From: Stenomitos frigidus ULC18
Lineage (GTDB): Bacteria > Cyanobacteriota > Cyanobacteriia > Leptolyngbyales > Leptolyngbyaceae
NCBI RefSeq assembly: GCF_003003795.1
Contig: NZ_PVWK01000004.1
Location: 1 to 64,000, forward strand
Direction of reading: 5' to 3'
Length of the DNA: 64,000 bases
The translations under genes were made by a program, and so were the position numbers. Below, in pieces: positions 18,370 through 26,499 of the stretch (the first letter of the stretch is position 1; every line of letters begins with the position of its first letter). The notes below the pieces were generated by a model. That model was given only the letters and a program-made list of their open reading frames with translations, was not told where the DNA came from and did no database searches.

Positions 18370-18817
18370 GCAACACCTCTTAGGAATCTGCGGCAAACAA
18401 AAGTTACGCTCACTATACTAAGCGCCTCACGTAGGTATGTCAGTAAAGGTATGGTGAGCCAGCCAACTGGTTTGTGAAAAGACAAAGAAGATCTGCTGGA
18501 ATATACTGAATGCTCATAGGCGCATACCTGTATCGCTACTTTAAAAACTTTTTATACAGGCCATTCCTTGGGTATGAGCGGTGGTCGGTAACTCTTTGCA
18601 CCCATCATCCCTAGATGCAGCGCCGCCGCTTTAAACTAGCTGACAACGGCTGTGGAAGAAGTACGATAGGAAGCGGTAAGATGGCGTACAGTTCAAAAGG
18701 AACGTTGAGACTGCCTCTTGCTCAGAATCCCTTGCTCAGAAGGCTGTATGCCTGCTGCATACCAAGCAGGTTTGGCTTTTCTATGTGAATTCATCATCGT
18801 CTAACCACCTATCTTAA
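18370..18817. other. Divergent promoter region rfbF / ktrB
   Basis: About 450 bp without a gene between the minus-strand rfbF and the plus-strand ktrB. It must carry both promoters. Near ktrB it holds two mutually exclusive hairpins and a T-rich run (18746-18780), listed separately. I looked for a c-di-AMP (ydaO-type) riboswitch and could not match the conserved segments. Confidence 0.5.
18746..18780 (+). promoter_or_regulatory. Possible attenuator upstream of ktrB
   Basis: GTATGC-N5-GCATAC (18746-18762) overlaps CCTGCT-N8-AGCAGG (18751-18770), and the latter is followed by TTTGGCTTTT. The two stems cannot form together, which is the arrangement expected of an anti-terminator/terminator switch, 38 bp before the ktrB ATG. 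The stems are only 6 bp each, so this is tentative. Confidence 0.3.
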
Positions 18818-20158
18818 ATGACCGTCTCTCGAACGATTTGCCTGGGCTTTCTCACTGTGATTGTGATCGGAACCCTGCTGCTGACGCTACCGTTTTCAAT
18901 CAGTGAGGGCGGTTGGAGTTGGGATCATCTACTGGTAGCCTTGTTCACAGCAACATCCGCTGTTTGTGTCACGGGACACGTGGTCGTTGACACGGGGGCC
19001 TATTTCTCCCCCATCGGGCAATTTTTTATTGTGGCGCTGATCCAGATTGGGGGGCTGGGATACATGACAGCCACAACGTTTCTGCTACTGCTTATCGGGC
19101 GCAGATTTGGGCTGCGAGACAAAATTGCCGTACAGCAAGCCCTCGATCGCAGCGAGATGCAAGGGACAGCACAGGTGATCCGCTCCATCATTGCCACAAC
19201 CCTGATCTTTGAGATCACGGGTATTTTTTTGCTGCTAGTGGTCTTTACACCCGCTCATGGGCCGGGGCGTGCGCTGTGGCTGGCAACGTTTCATAGTGTG
19301 AGCGCCTGGAACAATGCTGGCTTCAGCTTGTTTCCAGATAACCTGGTGGGCTATCAAGCGTCGCCCTTGTTGAACCTGGTCATCTCCGGGTTGATTATTT
19401 TTGGCGGCATTGGGTACGAGGCTATTTTTGAAATGTATTTGTGGTTGCGCGATCGTCTCCTGAAGCGATCGGGGCGGCTTGTGCTTTCTCTCAACTTCAA
19501 GGTTGCCGTCAGTACCACCGTAATTTTACTGGTGGCTGGTGCGATCGCCTTTTTCTTTGTTGAGGTGCGAAACCCCAAGACACTGGGCTCTATGCCCTTG
19601 AGTACTCAGATCATTACCGCCTGGTTTCAATCGGTAACGCCCAGAACTGCTGGCTTTAACACGATCGATATCAGCCAAATGACCACCGCTGGTCTGTTTA
19701 TGACGATCGCCTTAATGTTGATTGGCGGCAGTCCCGGCGGTACAGCGGGTGGGATTAAAACCACAACGCTACGGGTGCTCACAAGCTGTACAAAAGCCAT
19801 CTTACAGGGGAAAGAAGAGGTTGCCCTGTATGAACGTCAGATTCCGCTGTCACTGATTCTCAAAGCGGTTGGCGTGGCAGTCGGGTCACTTGCAACCGTG
19901 CTGGTCATGACCACGCTGGTTTCCCTTTCCGATCCAGAGCTCGACTTTATTCGCATCTTATTTGAGGTCGTCTCTGCCTTTGCTACAGTGGGGCTTTCGA
20001 CCGGCATTACAGCCGGACTTTCGACCTTTGCCAAGCTGGTGTTGATCGCCACGATGTACATTGGGCGAGTCGGAGTTTTACTGCTGATGGGTGCGCTGCT
20101 CGGCGATCCAAGCCCCAGTGCAGTGCGTTACCCAGAAGAAAATTTGCTAGTAGGCTAA
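18818..20158 (+). CDS. ktrB: K+ (Na+-coupled) uptake channel subunit KtrB
   Basis: A 446-residue membrane protein of the TrkH/KtrB/HKT superfamily with about eight main membrane segments and four pore-loop repeats. The filter-glycine regions are visible: SAVCVTGHVVV, SAWNNAGFSLF, VTPRTAGFNTI and SAFATVGLSTG. It conducts K+ into the cell, in cyanobacteria with Na+ dependence, and is important for osmotic adaptation. The gate-loop segment with small residues (GGSPGGTAGGIKTTT) lies before the last repeat. The downstream ktrA (80 bp away) supplies the cytosolic regulatory ring, so the pair forms a complete Ktr system; the third cyanobacterial subunit, KtrE, is not in the window. Confidence 0.95.
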   Translation: MTVSRTICLGFLTVIVIGTLLLTLPFSISEGGWSWDHLLVALFTATSAVCVTGHVVVDTGAYFSPIGQFFIVALIQIGGLGYMTATTFLLLLIGRRFGLRDKIAVQQALDRSEMQGTAQVIRSIIATTLIFEITGIFLLLVVFTPAHGPGRALWLATFHSVSAWNNAGFSLFPDNLVGYQASPLLNLVISGLIIFGGIGYEAIFEMYLWLRDRLLKRSGRLVLSLNFKVAVSTTVILLVAGAIAFFFVEVRNPKTLGSMPLSTQIITAWFQSVTPRTAGFNTIDISQMTTAGLFMTIALMLIGGSPGGTAGGIKTTTLRVLTSCTKAILQGKEEVALYERQIPLSLILKAVGVAVGSLATVLVMTTLVSLSDPELDFIRILFEVVSAFATVGLSTGITAGLSTFAKLVLIATMYIGRVGVLLLMGALLGDPSPSAVRYPEENLLVG

Positions 20159-20238
20159 GTTGTTGTTAGGACAGAGTCGTTGCTTTACGAGTCTCTCTGG
20201 TCATCGCTTTTTTGCATCGCCTTTTGTGGAGTTAACCG

Positions 20239-20937
20239 GTGAATCTGACCTTCTTGAATTTTTTTCGTGGCTTACAGCCTGATCACAACAAGCATTATGC
20301 CGTCATCGGCCTGGGACGCTTTGGACGGGCCGTCTGCAATACCCTGCATCAGTTAGGCTACGAGGTGATGGGCGTCGATTTTGATGAAAAGCGAGTGGCC
20401 CAGGCACTCGCTGATCGCATTGCGGTGCGAGCCGTGCAGATCGATTCTACCGATCCGGCGGCCCTTCAGGAGGCTGGCATCTGTGAAATTGATACAGTGA
20501 TTGTGGCGATCGGCAACTATGTCGAAGAAAGCGTGATCACTACGCTGAATCTCAAAGAAGCCGGAGTGGCTCATGTGGTTGCGAAAGCCTCCTCTCAAAT
20601 CCACGAAAAGCTACTCAAAAAAGTCGGGGCAGACCATGTGGTTTTTCCAGAACATGAGATGGGCTGTGCTTTAGCACGTGCGCTCACTCGACCCAGCATT
20701 TTAGAACGCTTTGAACTTGACCCAGATAATAGTATCGTCGAGATTTTGGTGCCCGAAGAGTTTGATGGTAAGACGATCGCAGAACTCAAGCTCCGTTCTC
20801 ACTATGGCTTGAATTTGCTGGCAGTGAGCGAGGGCGGCAAATTTGAGATTAATCCCAACCCCAATACAACGCTACGCAAAGGAGCAGCAATGGTTGTCAT
20901 TGGCTGCAACAAGAATATCGATCGCCTGCCCATTTAA
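20239..20937 (+). CDS. ktrA: Ktr/Trk regulatory RCK (TrkA-N) subunit KtrA
   Basis: A 232-residue cytosolic regulatory subunit. It starts at a GTG with GGAG 7 nt upstream; no ATG fits the conserved N-terminus. RCK-N Rossmann domain: VIGLGRFGRAV (about 23-33), acidic D at the end of strand 2 (MGVDFDEKRV), and KASSQIHEKLLKKVGADHVVFPE. RCK-C (TrkA_C) fills about 145-232. KtrA octameric rings bind ATP/ADP and open or close KtrB; some RCK-C domains bind c-di-AMP. The spacing after ktrB supports one operon. A palindromic hairpin follows the stop and faces the convergent ligase gene. Confidence 0.95.
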   Translation: MNLTFLNFFRGLQPDHNKHYAVIGLGRFGRAVCNTLHQLGYEVMGVDFDEKRVAQALADRIAVRAVQIDSTDPAALQEAGICEIDTVIVAIGNYVEESVITTLNLKEAGVAHVVAKASSQIHEKLLKKVGADHVVFPEHEMGCALARALTRPSILERFELDPDNSIVEILVPEEFDGKTIAELKLRSHYGLNLLAVSEGGKFEINPNPNTTLRKGAAMVVIGCNKNIDRLPI

Positions 20938-20948
20938 TTGGGTGTTGT

Positions 20949-20977
20949 GTAAGGGCGCAAAGCCTTACGCCCCCTAC
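20949..20977. terminator. Palindrome between convergent ktrA and ligase genes
   Basis: Arms GGGCGCAAAG and CCTTACGCCC (20953-20972) pair at 8 of 10 positions, and flanking GTAA/CTAC partly extends the stem. No strong T-run follows. It lies between two convergent stops and may act as a bidirectional terminator or be a dispersed cyanobacterial palindrome. Confidence 0.45.
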
Positions 20978-21027
20978 AGAGGCAGGTTCTAGGTGGCGAT
21001 CGCAGCGGGTCGAAGGTCGATTGAACG

Positions 21028-22527
21028 TTACGGTAAACAATCCATATAGGTTTCCATATCCCAACTGCTGGTGGTGGCGAGGAAGCGTTCCCATTCGTCG
21101 CGCTTATACCAGTGATAGAGCGGATACATCTCTCCTGGCATCGCTGATTTGATGACCTCATCATCGGCGAGGCGATCGAGGGCTTCCCCTAGTGACATTG
21201 GCAGCTTCTTCACCTGCTTGCCTGCTTCCATTGCCTCATACAGGTTGCGCTGCTCTGGCTCACCCGGATCAAGGTTACGCTTTAAGCCATCATCAAAGGC
21301 TTTGAGCAAGGCACCTGCCATGAGATAGGGGTTCACCATCGAATCCACGGCGCGGTATTCAAAGCGACCGGGTGCCGACACGCGCAAACCACAGGTACGA
21401 TTCTGATAGCCCCAGTCGGAGTAGACGGGTGCCCACAGTCCCGTATCCCACAGGCGACGGTAGGAATTGACGGTCGAACAGCCGATCGCGGTCAAGGCAC
21501 CCAGATGTTCAATCACACCACCAATACAGTTAAGACCAATGGGTCCAGGCTTCCGGCGGGAGGCTTCGGGTACAGGCATGAAGGTGTTTTCACCCCCTTT
21601 GGTGTAGGCAAAGTTTTCGTTCAGTCCCGGCAACTGTTCGAGCCCAAACGTGCTCATCGTTTCTTCACCGCCACGCCACAGCGAAAGGTTATGGTGACAG
21701 CCCGACGCTGAAACGCCCATAAACGGCTTGGTCATGAAGCAGGCAATCAGGTTAAATTCGCGGGCAACCTGGGCACAAATCTGGCGGTAGGTGGTGAGGC
21801 GATCGCACGTCCGCAGCGCATCGTCATACATAAAATTCAGCTCTAGCTGTCCGGGAGCATCTTCATGATCACCCTGGATCATGTCCAATCCCATCGCTTT
21901 GCTGTATTCAATCACGCGCAAGAAAACGGGACGCAATTCTTCAAATTGATCAATCTGGTAGCAGTTGGGTTTGGTGACACCGCCATTGGGCTGCCCATCC
22001 GCCCCTTTCTTCAGCCACATCATTTCGGGTTCGCAACCGTGACGTAGTTGCAAGCCGTGCTCTTCCCGAAACTGAGCGTGAATCCGTTTCAAATTACCCC
22101 GGCAGTCAGACGTGAGAAACGCGCCCGGGTTTTCTTCTTCTTCGCGGTTGCGGAAGCAGGTGCAATAGACGCGCGCCACACGCTTATCCCATGGCAACTG
22201 ACAGAAGGTCTCTGGATCAGGAATGGCAACCAGTTCTGCCGCTTCAGGCCCGTAGCCGATGTAATTGCGGTAGCGATCGAGAAACAAATTTGCCGTTGCA
22301 CCATACACCAGTTGAATGCCGCGATCGGCGATCGTTTCCCAATGGTCAGCGGGTACCCCTTTACCCACAATCCGCCCCGTAATTGAGATGAACTGGTAAT
22401 AGATGTATTGAATGCCCAGCTCGTTAATTTTAGCGCGTACCTGCTTGACTAATTCAGCCCGACCGTCTGCTGCTACGTAGGCTTCCACATCGGTCATGGC
22501 TCCGGCTTTGACGAGAACTCCAGTCAC
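21028..22527 (-). CDS. Glutamine-synthetase-family ligase (gamma-glutamyl-amine type candidate)
   Basis: A 499-residue GS-fold ligase starting at a GTG with GGAGG 7 nt upstream. The catalytic landmarks of the family are all present: GCEPEMMW (metal Glu pair), DHEDAPGQLELNF, SGCHHNLSLW (the GxGxH-like loop), YQNRTCGLRVS (Arg) and FEYRAVDSMVNPYL (Glu/Arg). It is clearly divergent from the main GlnA (no adenylylation loop seen) and from the two GlnT-like proteins at 31-34 kb. Such divergent GS proteins often ligate glutamate to amines other than ammonia. It lies downstream of a signal-less solute-binding protein and a palindromic operator candidate (22599-22610). The true amine substrate is unknown. 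Confidence 0.85.
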   Translation of the reverse strand: MTGVLVKAGAMTDVEAYVAADGRAELVKQVRAKINELGIQYIYYQFISITGRIVGKGVPADHWETIADRGIQLVYGATANLFLDRYRNYIGYGPEAAELVAIPDPETFCQLPWDKRVARVYCTCFRNREEEENPGAFLTSDCRGNLKRIHAQFREEHGLQLRHGCEPEMMWLKKGADGQPNGGVTKPNCYQIDQFEELRPVFLRVIEYSKAMGLDMIQGDHEDAPGQLELNFMYDDALRTCDRLTTYRQICAQVAREFNLIACFMTKPFMGVSASGCHHNLSLWRGGEETMSTFGLEQLPGLNENFAYTKGGENTFMPVPEASRRKPGPIGLNCIGGVIEHLGALTAIGCSTVNSYRRLWDTGLWAPVYSDWGYQNRTCGLRVSAPGRFEYRAVDSMVNPYLMAGALLKAFDDGLKRNLDPGEPEQRNLYEAMEAGKQVKKLPMSLGEALDRLADDEVIKSAMPGEMYPLYHWYKRDEWERFLATTSSWDMETYMDCLP

Positions 22528-22598
22528 TGTTAGTCCTCCAGTTTGATGGCGATTCTAGATGGCGTTGCTAAAAACTCGTTTCGTTAAGTAAATCCAAC

Positions 22599-22610
22599 TT
22601 GTTATAACAG
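22599..22610. promoter_or_regulatory. Operator candidate TTGTTATAACAG (copy 1)
   Basis: A 12-bp near-palindrome, one base from the perfect TTGTTATAACAA, 72 bp upstream of the GS-like start. The same motif recurs at 26776 and, with two changes, at 23644. Such GT-N4-AC palindromes are in the style of GntR-family sites, but no regulator gene is nearby. Confidence 0.35.
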
Positions 22611-22652
22611 CTTTGTATCATTGACTACGAATCGGGCTTTTTCAGGGCACTT

Positions 22653-23375
22653 TCAAGACACTTTCAATGGAAATGGTTTCCAGGGAATCCATTCTGACCA
22701 CAGTTTTGCCACCGTGCCATCCGCAATCAAGTCATCCAGCGTTTGGTTTAAGGCGTTCAAGCAGTCTGGGTGTGCTTTCGGGACACCAATGCTAAAGGGC
22801 ACCTGTGTTAGTACGCTAAACGCGAGGCGAAGGTCAGGATCGTCTTCAGCGGCAACCACCAAGACGAATTCGTCATCAATCAGGGCGTCGATTTGGCCCG
22901 ATCGCAACGCTTCTAGCATCTCTGGCAGTACTTTGTCGCTACCGGGATACGGCACTGTTTCAACACCTGGAAAGGTCGCAGCCAGCACAATATTCGTGCT
23001 GTCGGCGAGACCACCGACGCGCAAGCCAGCCAGGTCTTCGGGGGAATGGATGGGGCGATCGGCTCTCACCAACACGGCTTCATCAAAGAGCCCATAGGGT
23101 TGGGTAAAGTCCACCCATTGCTGCCGTTCTGGCGTAATGGCTTGATTGAACCAGATGACATCGTATTGTCCCGTTTGTAGGCTCGTGTAGAAGTCAGCCA
23201 TCGGCACATTATGCCAAATCGGTTCTAAGTTCAAGCGCTGACAAACGGCTCTCGCCAGCTCTGGTTCGTAGCCAGTGCGCACGTCTTTGACCACGCTCAT
23301 CGGACGCGCATCAAAATCGCTGGCAATAATGTGTAAATAGCCGGGTTGAATGGTGGATAACACGTTGGACTCCAT
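22653..23375 (-). CDS. Solute-binding-protein family 3 domain without signal peptide
   Basis: A 240-residue type II periplasmic-binding fold of the polar amino-acid family. The typical landmarks are visible: FDARPMSVVKDVRTGYEPELARAV split over the start of lobe 1, QYDVIWFNQAITPERQQWVDF, the hinge segment LAGLRVGGLADSTN, and a final IADGTVAKLWSEW. No hydrophobic leader or lipobox precedes the mature fold, and no ABC permease or ATPase is adjacent, so it is probably cytoplasmic or uses another route. It precedes the GS-like gene by 125 bp on the same strand. Possible roles are an intracellular ligand buffer or sensor; as for some orphan SBPs this remains inference. Confidence 0.85.
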   Translation of the reverse strand: MESNVLSTIQPGYLHIIASDFDARPMSVVKDVRTGYEPELARAVCQRLNLEPIWHNVPMADFYTSLQTGQYDVIWFNQAITPERQQWVDFTQPYGLFDEAVLVRADRPIHSPEDLAGLRVGGLADSTNIVLAATFPGVETVPYPGSDKVLPEMLEALRSGQIDALIDDEFVLVVAAEDDPDLRLAFSVLTQVPFSIGVPKAHPDCLNALNQTLDDLIADGTVAKLWSEWIPWKPFPLKVS

Positions 23376-23395
23376 AAAAAATGAGAAAAATTCTT

Positions 23396-23451
23396 TTAGC
23401 TATTAGCTATTAGCTATTAGCGGTCAGCGGTCAGCGGTCAGCTATCAACTC
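23396..23451. repeat. Heptamer array TTAGCTA/TCAGCGG, eight units
   Basis: Eight consecutive 7-bp units: TTAGCTA x3, TTAGCGG, TCAGCGG x2, TCAGCTA and TCAACTC. It is the left partner of an inverted pair with 23516-23557. Confidence 0.9.
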
Positions 23452-23515
23452 TGTATTGATGTTCGATCGCCCACTTAGAGGCAATTCGATCAATCGACCT
23501 GTGATCACGTTTTGC

Positions 23516-23557
23516 TGACCGCTGACTGGTAACTGCTGACCGCTGACTGCTAACCAC
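23516..23557. repeat. Heptamer array TGACCGC/TGACTGC, six units
   Basis: Six 7-bp units whose reverse complement (GCGGTCA) matches the array at 23396-23451. The two arrays face each other across 64 bp. Confidence 0.9.
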
Positions 23558-23643
23558 TCACGCCAATTTCAACATTTCAAGCAAGAACTGCTGAAAAACC
23601 TTGTGGAGCGTAGCTGAAACTACACTTTTTCGGTGCGATGAAC

Positions 23644-23655
23644 TTATTATGACAA
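23644..23655. promoter_or_regulatory. Operator candidate TTATTATGACAA (copy 2, degenerate)
   Basis: It differs from TTGTTATAACAA at two symmetric-arm positions and is 44 bp before the PhyH ATG. Supported mainly by the two better copies in neighbouring promoters. Confidence 0.25.
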
Positions 23656-23698
23656 GTTAATAGTTACTATACATTTCGCGACTTAGCAAGGGTGGACG

Positions 23699-24604
23699 AT
23701 GGGATACCAACCAATTCAACTCACCGATGTACAAAGACAACGGTTTCAGGATGATGGGTTTTTAATTCTGGAAAACTTTTTGCCGATCGACTTAACGCAA
23801 CGCCTGGTGGAACGGATGGAACCGCTGTTTCACGGGAAGTTTGAGACGGGCATTTATCCCGATGAATGGCATTGGCGACCGGGATTGAGCTTGCCTGATG
23901 TCACGCGCGAAATGTGTAACGGCTGGAAAAGTGATTTGACGATCGCCAGTGTGGTGCTGTCGGCTGAAATTGGCCGCCTGTCTGCCACCTTGGCAGGATG
24001 GGATGGTGCGCGGATTGGACAAGATAGCCTTTGGGTGAAGCCGCCCCATGCCAGCGCGATCGCGCTGCATCAAGATGGTGCCTACATCGACTACCTCGAA
24101 CCGGCAGCAATGATGACTTGCTGGATTGCGCTGAATGATGCCAGCGCTGCCGATGGCACCTTGGTCTACGCGAAAGGCTCTCACAAGTGGGATTTAATTG
24201 ACGTTGAAGGGGAGTTTCACGCACCGTCAAAAGATTACCGTTGGGCTATGCTACAAGCGGCTGAGCAAGCAGGCGTAACCGAACCAGAATTGGTGGTGGT
24301 GGAAGTGCCTGCGGGTGGCTGTGCATTCCATCATGGGCGCACCTGGCATGGCTTGTGCAAAACGACTCGCACTGAAGGAGTGTTTAACAGTATGGGATTG
24401 CATACCATTCCATCAAAGGCTCAGTTCCATCCGACCAACCCACAAGGCTATATTTATGGACGCTACAAGCGTGTGGGTGATACCACAATGGATGAAAGTT
24501 TCTTTCCGATTCTTTGGACAAAGGATGGCTATCGCTCACCGCATCTAGCCACCTTCTGCGAGGATGCGTTGCTGTCTCGCAAGGCTACTTATTCCACTGT
24601 TTAG
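23699..24604 (+). CDS. Phytanoyl-CoA dioxygenase (PhyH)-family Fe(II)/2-oxoglutarate oxygenase
   Basis: A 301-residue non-haem iron oxygenase. The facial triad is intact: His124 and Asp126 in ALHQDGAY, and the distal His217 in FHHGRTWHGL, with a conserved Arg a little further on (TTRTEGVFNS) placed to bind 2-oxoglutarate. This family hydroxylates small molecules, including N-methyl compounds and amino acids such as ectoine, with succinate and CO2 as by-products. It stands alone on the plus strand in the amine island, preceded by an operator-like site and followed by a palindromic terminator. A role in oxidising the island's substrate is inferred. Confidence 0.92.
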   Translation: MGYQPIQLTDVQRQRFQDDGFLILENFLPIDLTQRLVERMEPLFHGKFETGIYPDEWHWRPGLSLPDVTREMCNGWKSDLTIASVVLSAEIGRLSATLAGWDGARIGQDSLWVKPPHASAIALHQDGAYIDYLEPAAMMTCWIALNDASAADGTLVYAKGSHKWDLIDVEGEFHAPSKDYRWAMLQAAEQAGVTEPELVVVEVPAGGCAFHHGRTWHGLCKTTRTEGVFNSMGLHTIPSKAQFHPTNPQGYIYGRYKRVGDTTMDESFFPILWTKDGYRSPHLATFCEDALLSRKATYSTV

Positions 24605-24616
24605 CCTTTAAAGCCT

Positions 24617-24644
24617 GTAGGGACGTTATCTGTAACGTCCCTAC
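24617..24644. terminator. Dispersed palindrome GTAGGGACGTTA..TAACGTCCCTAC
   Basis: Perfect 12-bp arms with a 4-nt loop, between the convergent PhyH and small-membrane-protein genes. Near-identical copies occur at 30118 and 44341, and a split copy at 47437, always at 3' ends. It probably works as a two-way terminator as well as being a repeat family. Confidence 0.7.
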
Positions 24645-24657
24645 ACAAAAAGCAGAT

Positions 24658-25077
24658 CTAACGATCGATCACCCGACGAGCCCGTTTTCTGCGCGACGAT
24701 CGCCGCTTACCCTTCAAACCCAACAGAGAACTGCCAAAGCCTGTTAAACCCAGCATTGCCAGTGGCTGCCAGTGCTTTAGCTCCTGCTGCTGGGTGGATT
24801 GGGAACGTTGGCTAGCTTCGGGCTGTCGAGTTGGTTGGGCGTGAAACACCGACCCTAATAGCGATGCCGCACCCGCTACCAGCAGAAGGCTCAACGCGAT
24901 CGGGCTTTTGGACTGCTCATCCCCCTGCTTTAAGTCAAAGGACGCATAGATAAAGTAGACTGTCATACCCAAACAGATGAGCAGCAGCAGTGCGATGATC
25001 GTTGGGTTGTTGGCAAACGTATAAATGGGACCTTTAGCCTCTGAAAAGTCCTTGAAAGTAGCAAAGGGGCTAGTCAT
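24658..25077 (-). CDS. Small membrane protein downstream of amt
   Basis: A 139-residue protein not assigned to a family. Two hydrophobic helices are seen (about 29-47 and 60-78) and a weaker third one (about 105-120), then a strongly basic C-terminal tail (KGKRRSSRRKRARR). GGAG stands 9 nt before the ATG. The gene follows amt by only 12 bp, so it is almost certainly cotranscribed. A small membrane partner of the ammonium transporter is a reasonable guess from context only; it is not a PII (GlnK) protein, the usual amt partner. Confidence 0.75.
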   Translation of the reverse strand: MTSPFATFKDFSEAKGPIYTFANNPTIIALLLLICLGMTVYFIYASFDLKQGDEQSKSPIALSLLLVAGAASLLGSVFHAQPTRQPEASQRSQSTQQQELKHWQPLAMLGLTGFGSSLLGLKGKRRSSRRKRARRVIDR

Positions 25078-25089
25078 GGTTATTTTCTC

Positions 25090-26499
25090 CTATTCCGCTG
25101 CTAATTTTGATGCGCCGACTGCCGTTGGTGCTGTACCGCCGTTTGTTGTGACGTGGGTGACAAACGCTGGCGTCGCGTATTCCGGGTAGCCCTCAACGCC
25201 CAGATCGGATAGATCTAAGCCAGCAATCTCTTCTTCCCGCGAAACACGCAACAGGTTGAACTTCTTCAGCAACCAGCTTGTGACATAGCCTGGAATGAAA
25301 CCCAGGAGTACTGTGCAGATCAGCGTTCCCACAATTTGCCCGATCGGGTTGATCGATGGAATGCCGTCACCTTGGGGATATCCCATCGCTGCAAAGCCAA
25401 CGATCGCTGAACCCAGGAAGCCACAAAACCCATGTACACCAACGGCACCAACCGCATCATCAATGCCAGCTTTTTCAACCGCCATAATGACTTTGGGCAT
25501 TAAGAAGGCACCAATAAACGCCAGGATGATCACCAATGCCGGATGATACAGATCCATGCCACCACCAACAGTAATAATACCCGCCAAGCCACCGGAAATC
25601 GTAAAGAACGGGTCACCCTTGGAAGACAGGTAAGCCCCCACCAAGCCAGCTGCAAGCGCCAGCGTGGTGCTGACCCCGACCGACGCTAGAGTCATTGGTG
25701 TGGCATAAATGGTGGTTTCTTTGGCGGCACCGGGCAAGAAGATCAGGCAGGCTGCCAGAAAGGCATAGAAACCCACAAAAATGAGCATGAGCCCCACCAT
25801 AGTTAACGGTAGGTTGTGAGGCAGAATGGGTCTGGGTTTGCCATTCTGATCATATTTGCCAATCCGAGGTCCCAGATTGAGCAACACGCCCAGAGTGAAA
25901 AAGCCAGAAACACCGTGCACCACCCCTGCACAGCCAAAATCATGGTAGCCCAGTTTGGTGAACATCCAGCCAAACGCATTCCACCCCCAAGCAGCCGCAA
26001 CCACCCAGGTAAAAGAGCCGAGGACGATCGACATCACCAGATACGCACCAATCTTCACGCGCTCAATCAACGCTCCTGAAAGAATCGATGCAGTCGTCAT
26101 GGCAAAAAGCGCAAAGGCAAAGAAAAAGACCCCGGTGATGTGGTCGCTCGTATTCGGCCCCAGTGCAGGTGACCAGGGATAAGACGCATCGACATAGACC
26201 ATCGCGGTTTTAATCATCTCGCTTTCAGCTGGATTCGTCCATGGCCCCAGAATGCCACCCGTCAGTGGAAAGAAGGGGAACGCATTGTAAACCCACCAGC
26301 CAAAAAAGAAGAACGCTAGACCGACACTTGCCAGGGTTAAAAGGTTTTTAACCATTGTGGCAAGCACATTCTTGGTGCGAGAGGCTCCGCCTTCGTAGGC
26401 AAGAAACCCCGCATGGATCAGCAACATAAACACGGACGCCCAATAGTAAAAGGACTCCGAGACAAACGTGCCAAGGAATTGTTGTGCTTCAGGTGACAT
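25090..26499 (-). CDS. amt: Ammonium transporter
   Basis: A 469-residue Amt/Mep/Rh channel with about 11 membrane helices. The pore twin histidines are present (His195 in GVVHGVSG and His356 in GVHGFCGFLG), as is the DFGCAGVVHG signature. There is no clear cleavable signal peptide, and the soluble C-terminus after about 425 keeps the regulatory EEEIAGLDLSDLG helix seen in trimer-gating Amts. It imports ammonium or recaptures ammonia leaking from metabolism. It is divergent from the ACAD-fold gene across 600 bp that hold a perfect TTGTTATAACAA site. Its placement among amine-metabolism genes suggests recapture of ammonium released by the pathway. Confidence 0.95.
   Translation of the reverse strand: MSPEAQQFLGTFVSESFYYWASVFMLLIHAGFLAYEGGASRTKNVLATMVKNLLTLASVGLAFFFFGWWVYNAFPFFPLTGGILGPWTNPAESEMIKTAMVYVDASYPWSPALGPNTSDHITGVFFFAFALFAMTTASILSGALIERVKIGAYLVMSIVLGSFTWVVAAAWGWNAFGWMFTKLGYHDFGCAGVVHGVSGFFTLGVLLNLGPRIGKYDQNGKPRPILPHNLPLTMVGLMLIFVGFYAFLAACLIFLPGAAKETTIYATPMTLASVGVSTTLALAAGLVGAYLSSKGDPFFTISGGLAGIITVGGGMDLYHPALVIILAFIGAFLMPKVIMAVEKAGIDDAVGAVGVHGFCGFLGSAIVGFAAMGYPQGDGIPSINPIGQIVGTLICTVLLGFIPGYVTSWLLKKFNLLRVSREEEIAGLDLSDLGVEGYPEYATPAFVTHVTTNGGTAPTAVGASKLAAE

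Larger units (their letters stand above)
23376..23698. other. Divergent spacer with two inverted heptamer arrays and an operator-like site
   Basis: About 320 bp between the minus-strand binding-protein gene and the plus-strand PhyH gene. It carries two 7-bp arrays in opposite orientation (23396-23451 and 23516-23557) and, 44 bp from the PhyH start, the third TTGTTATAACAA-like site. Confidence 0.7.

Noticed and set aside
18370-18817. c-di-AMP (ydaO-type) riboswitch upstream of ktrB
   Set aside because: The conserved segments of the motif could not be found; only two short alternative hairpins remain.
23396-23557. Regular repeats resembling a CRISPR array
   Set aside because: The units are 7 bp and contiguous, without spacers, and no cas genes are present.
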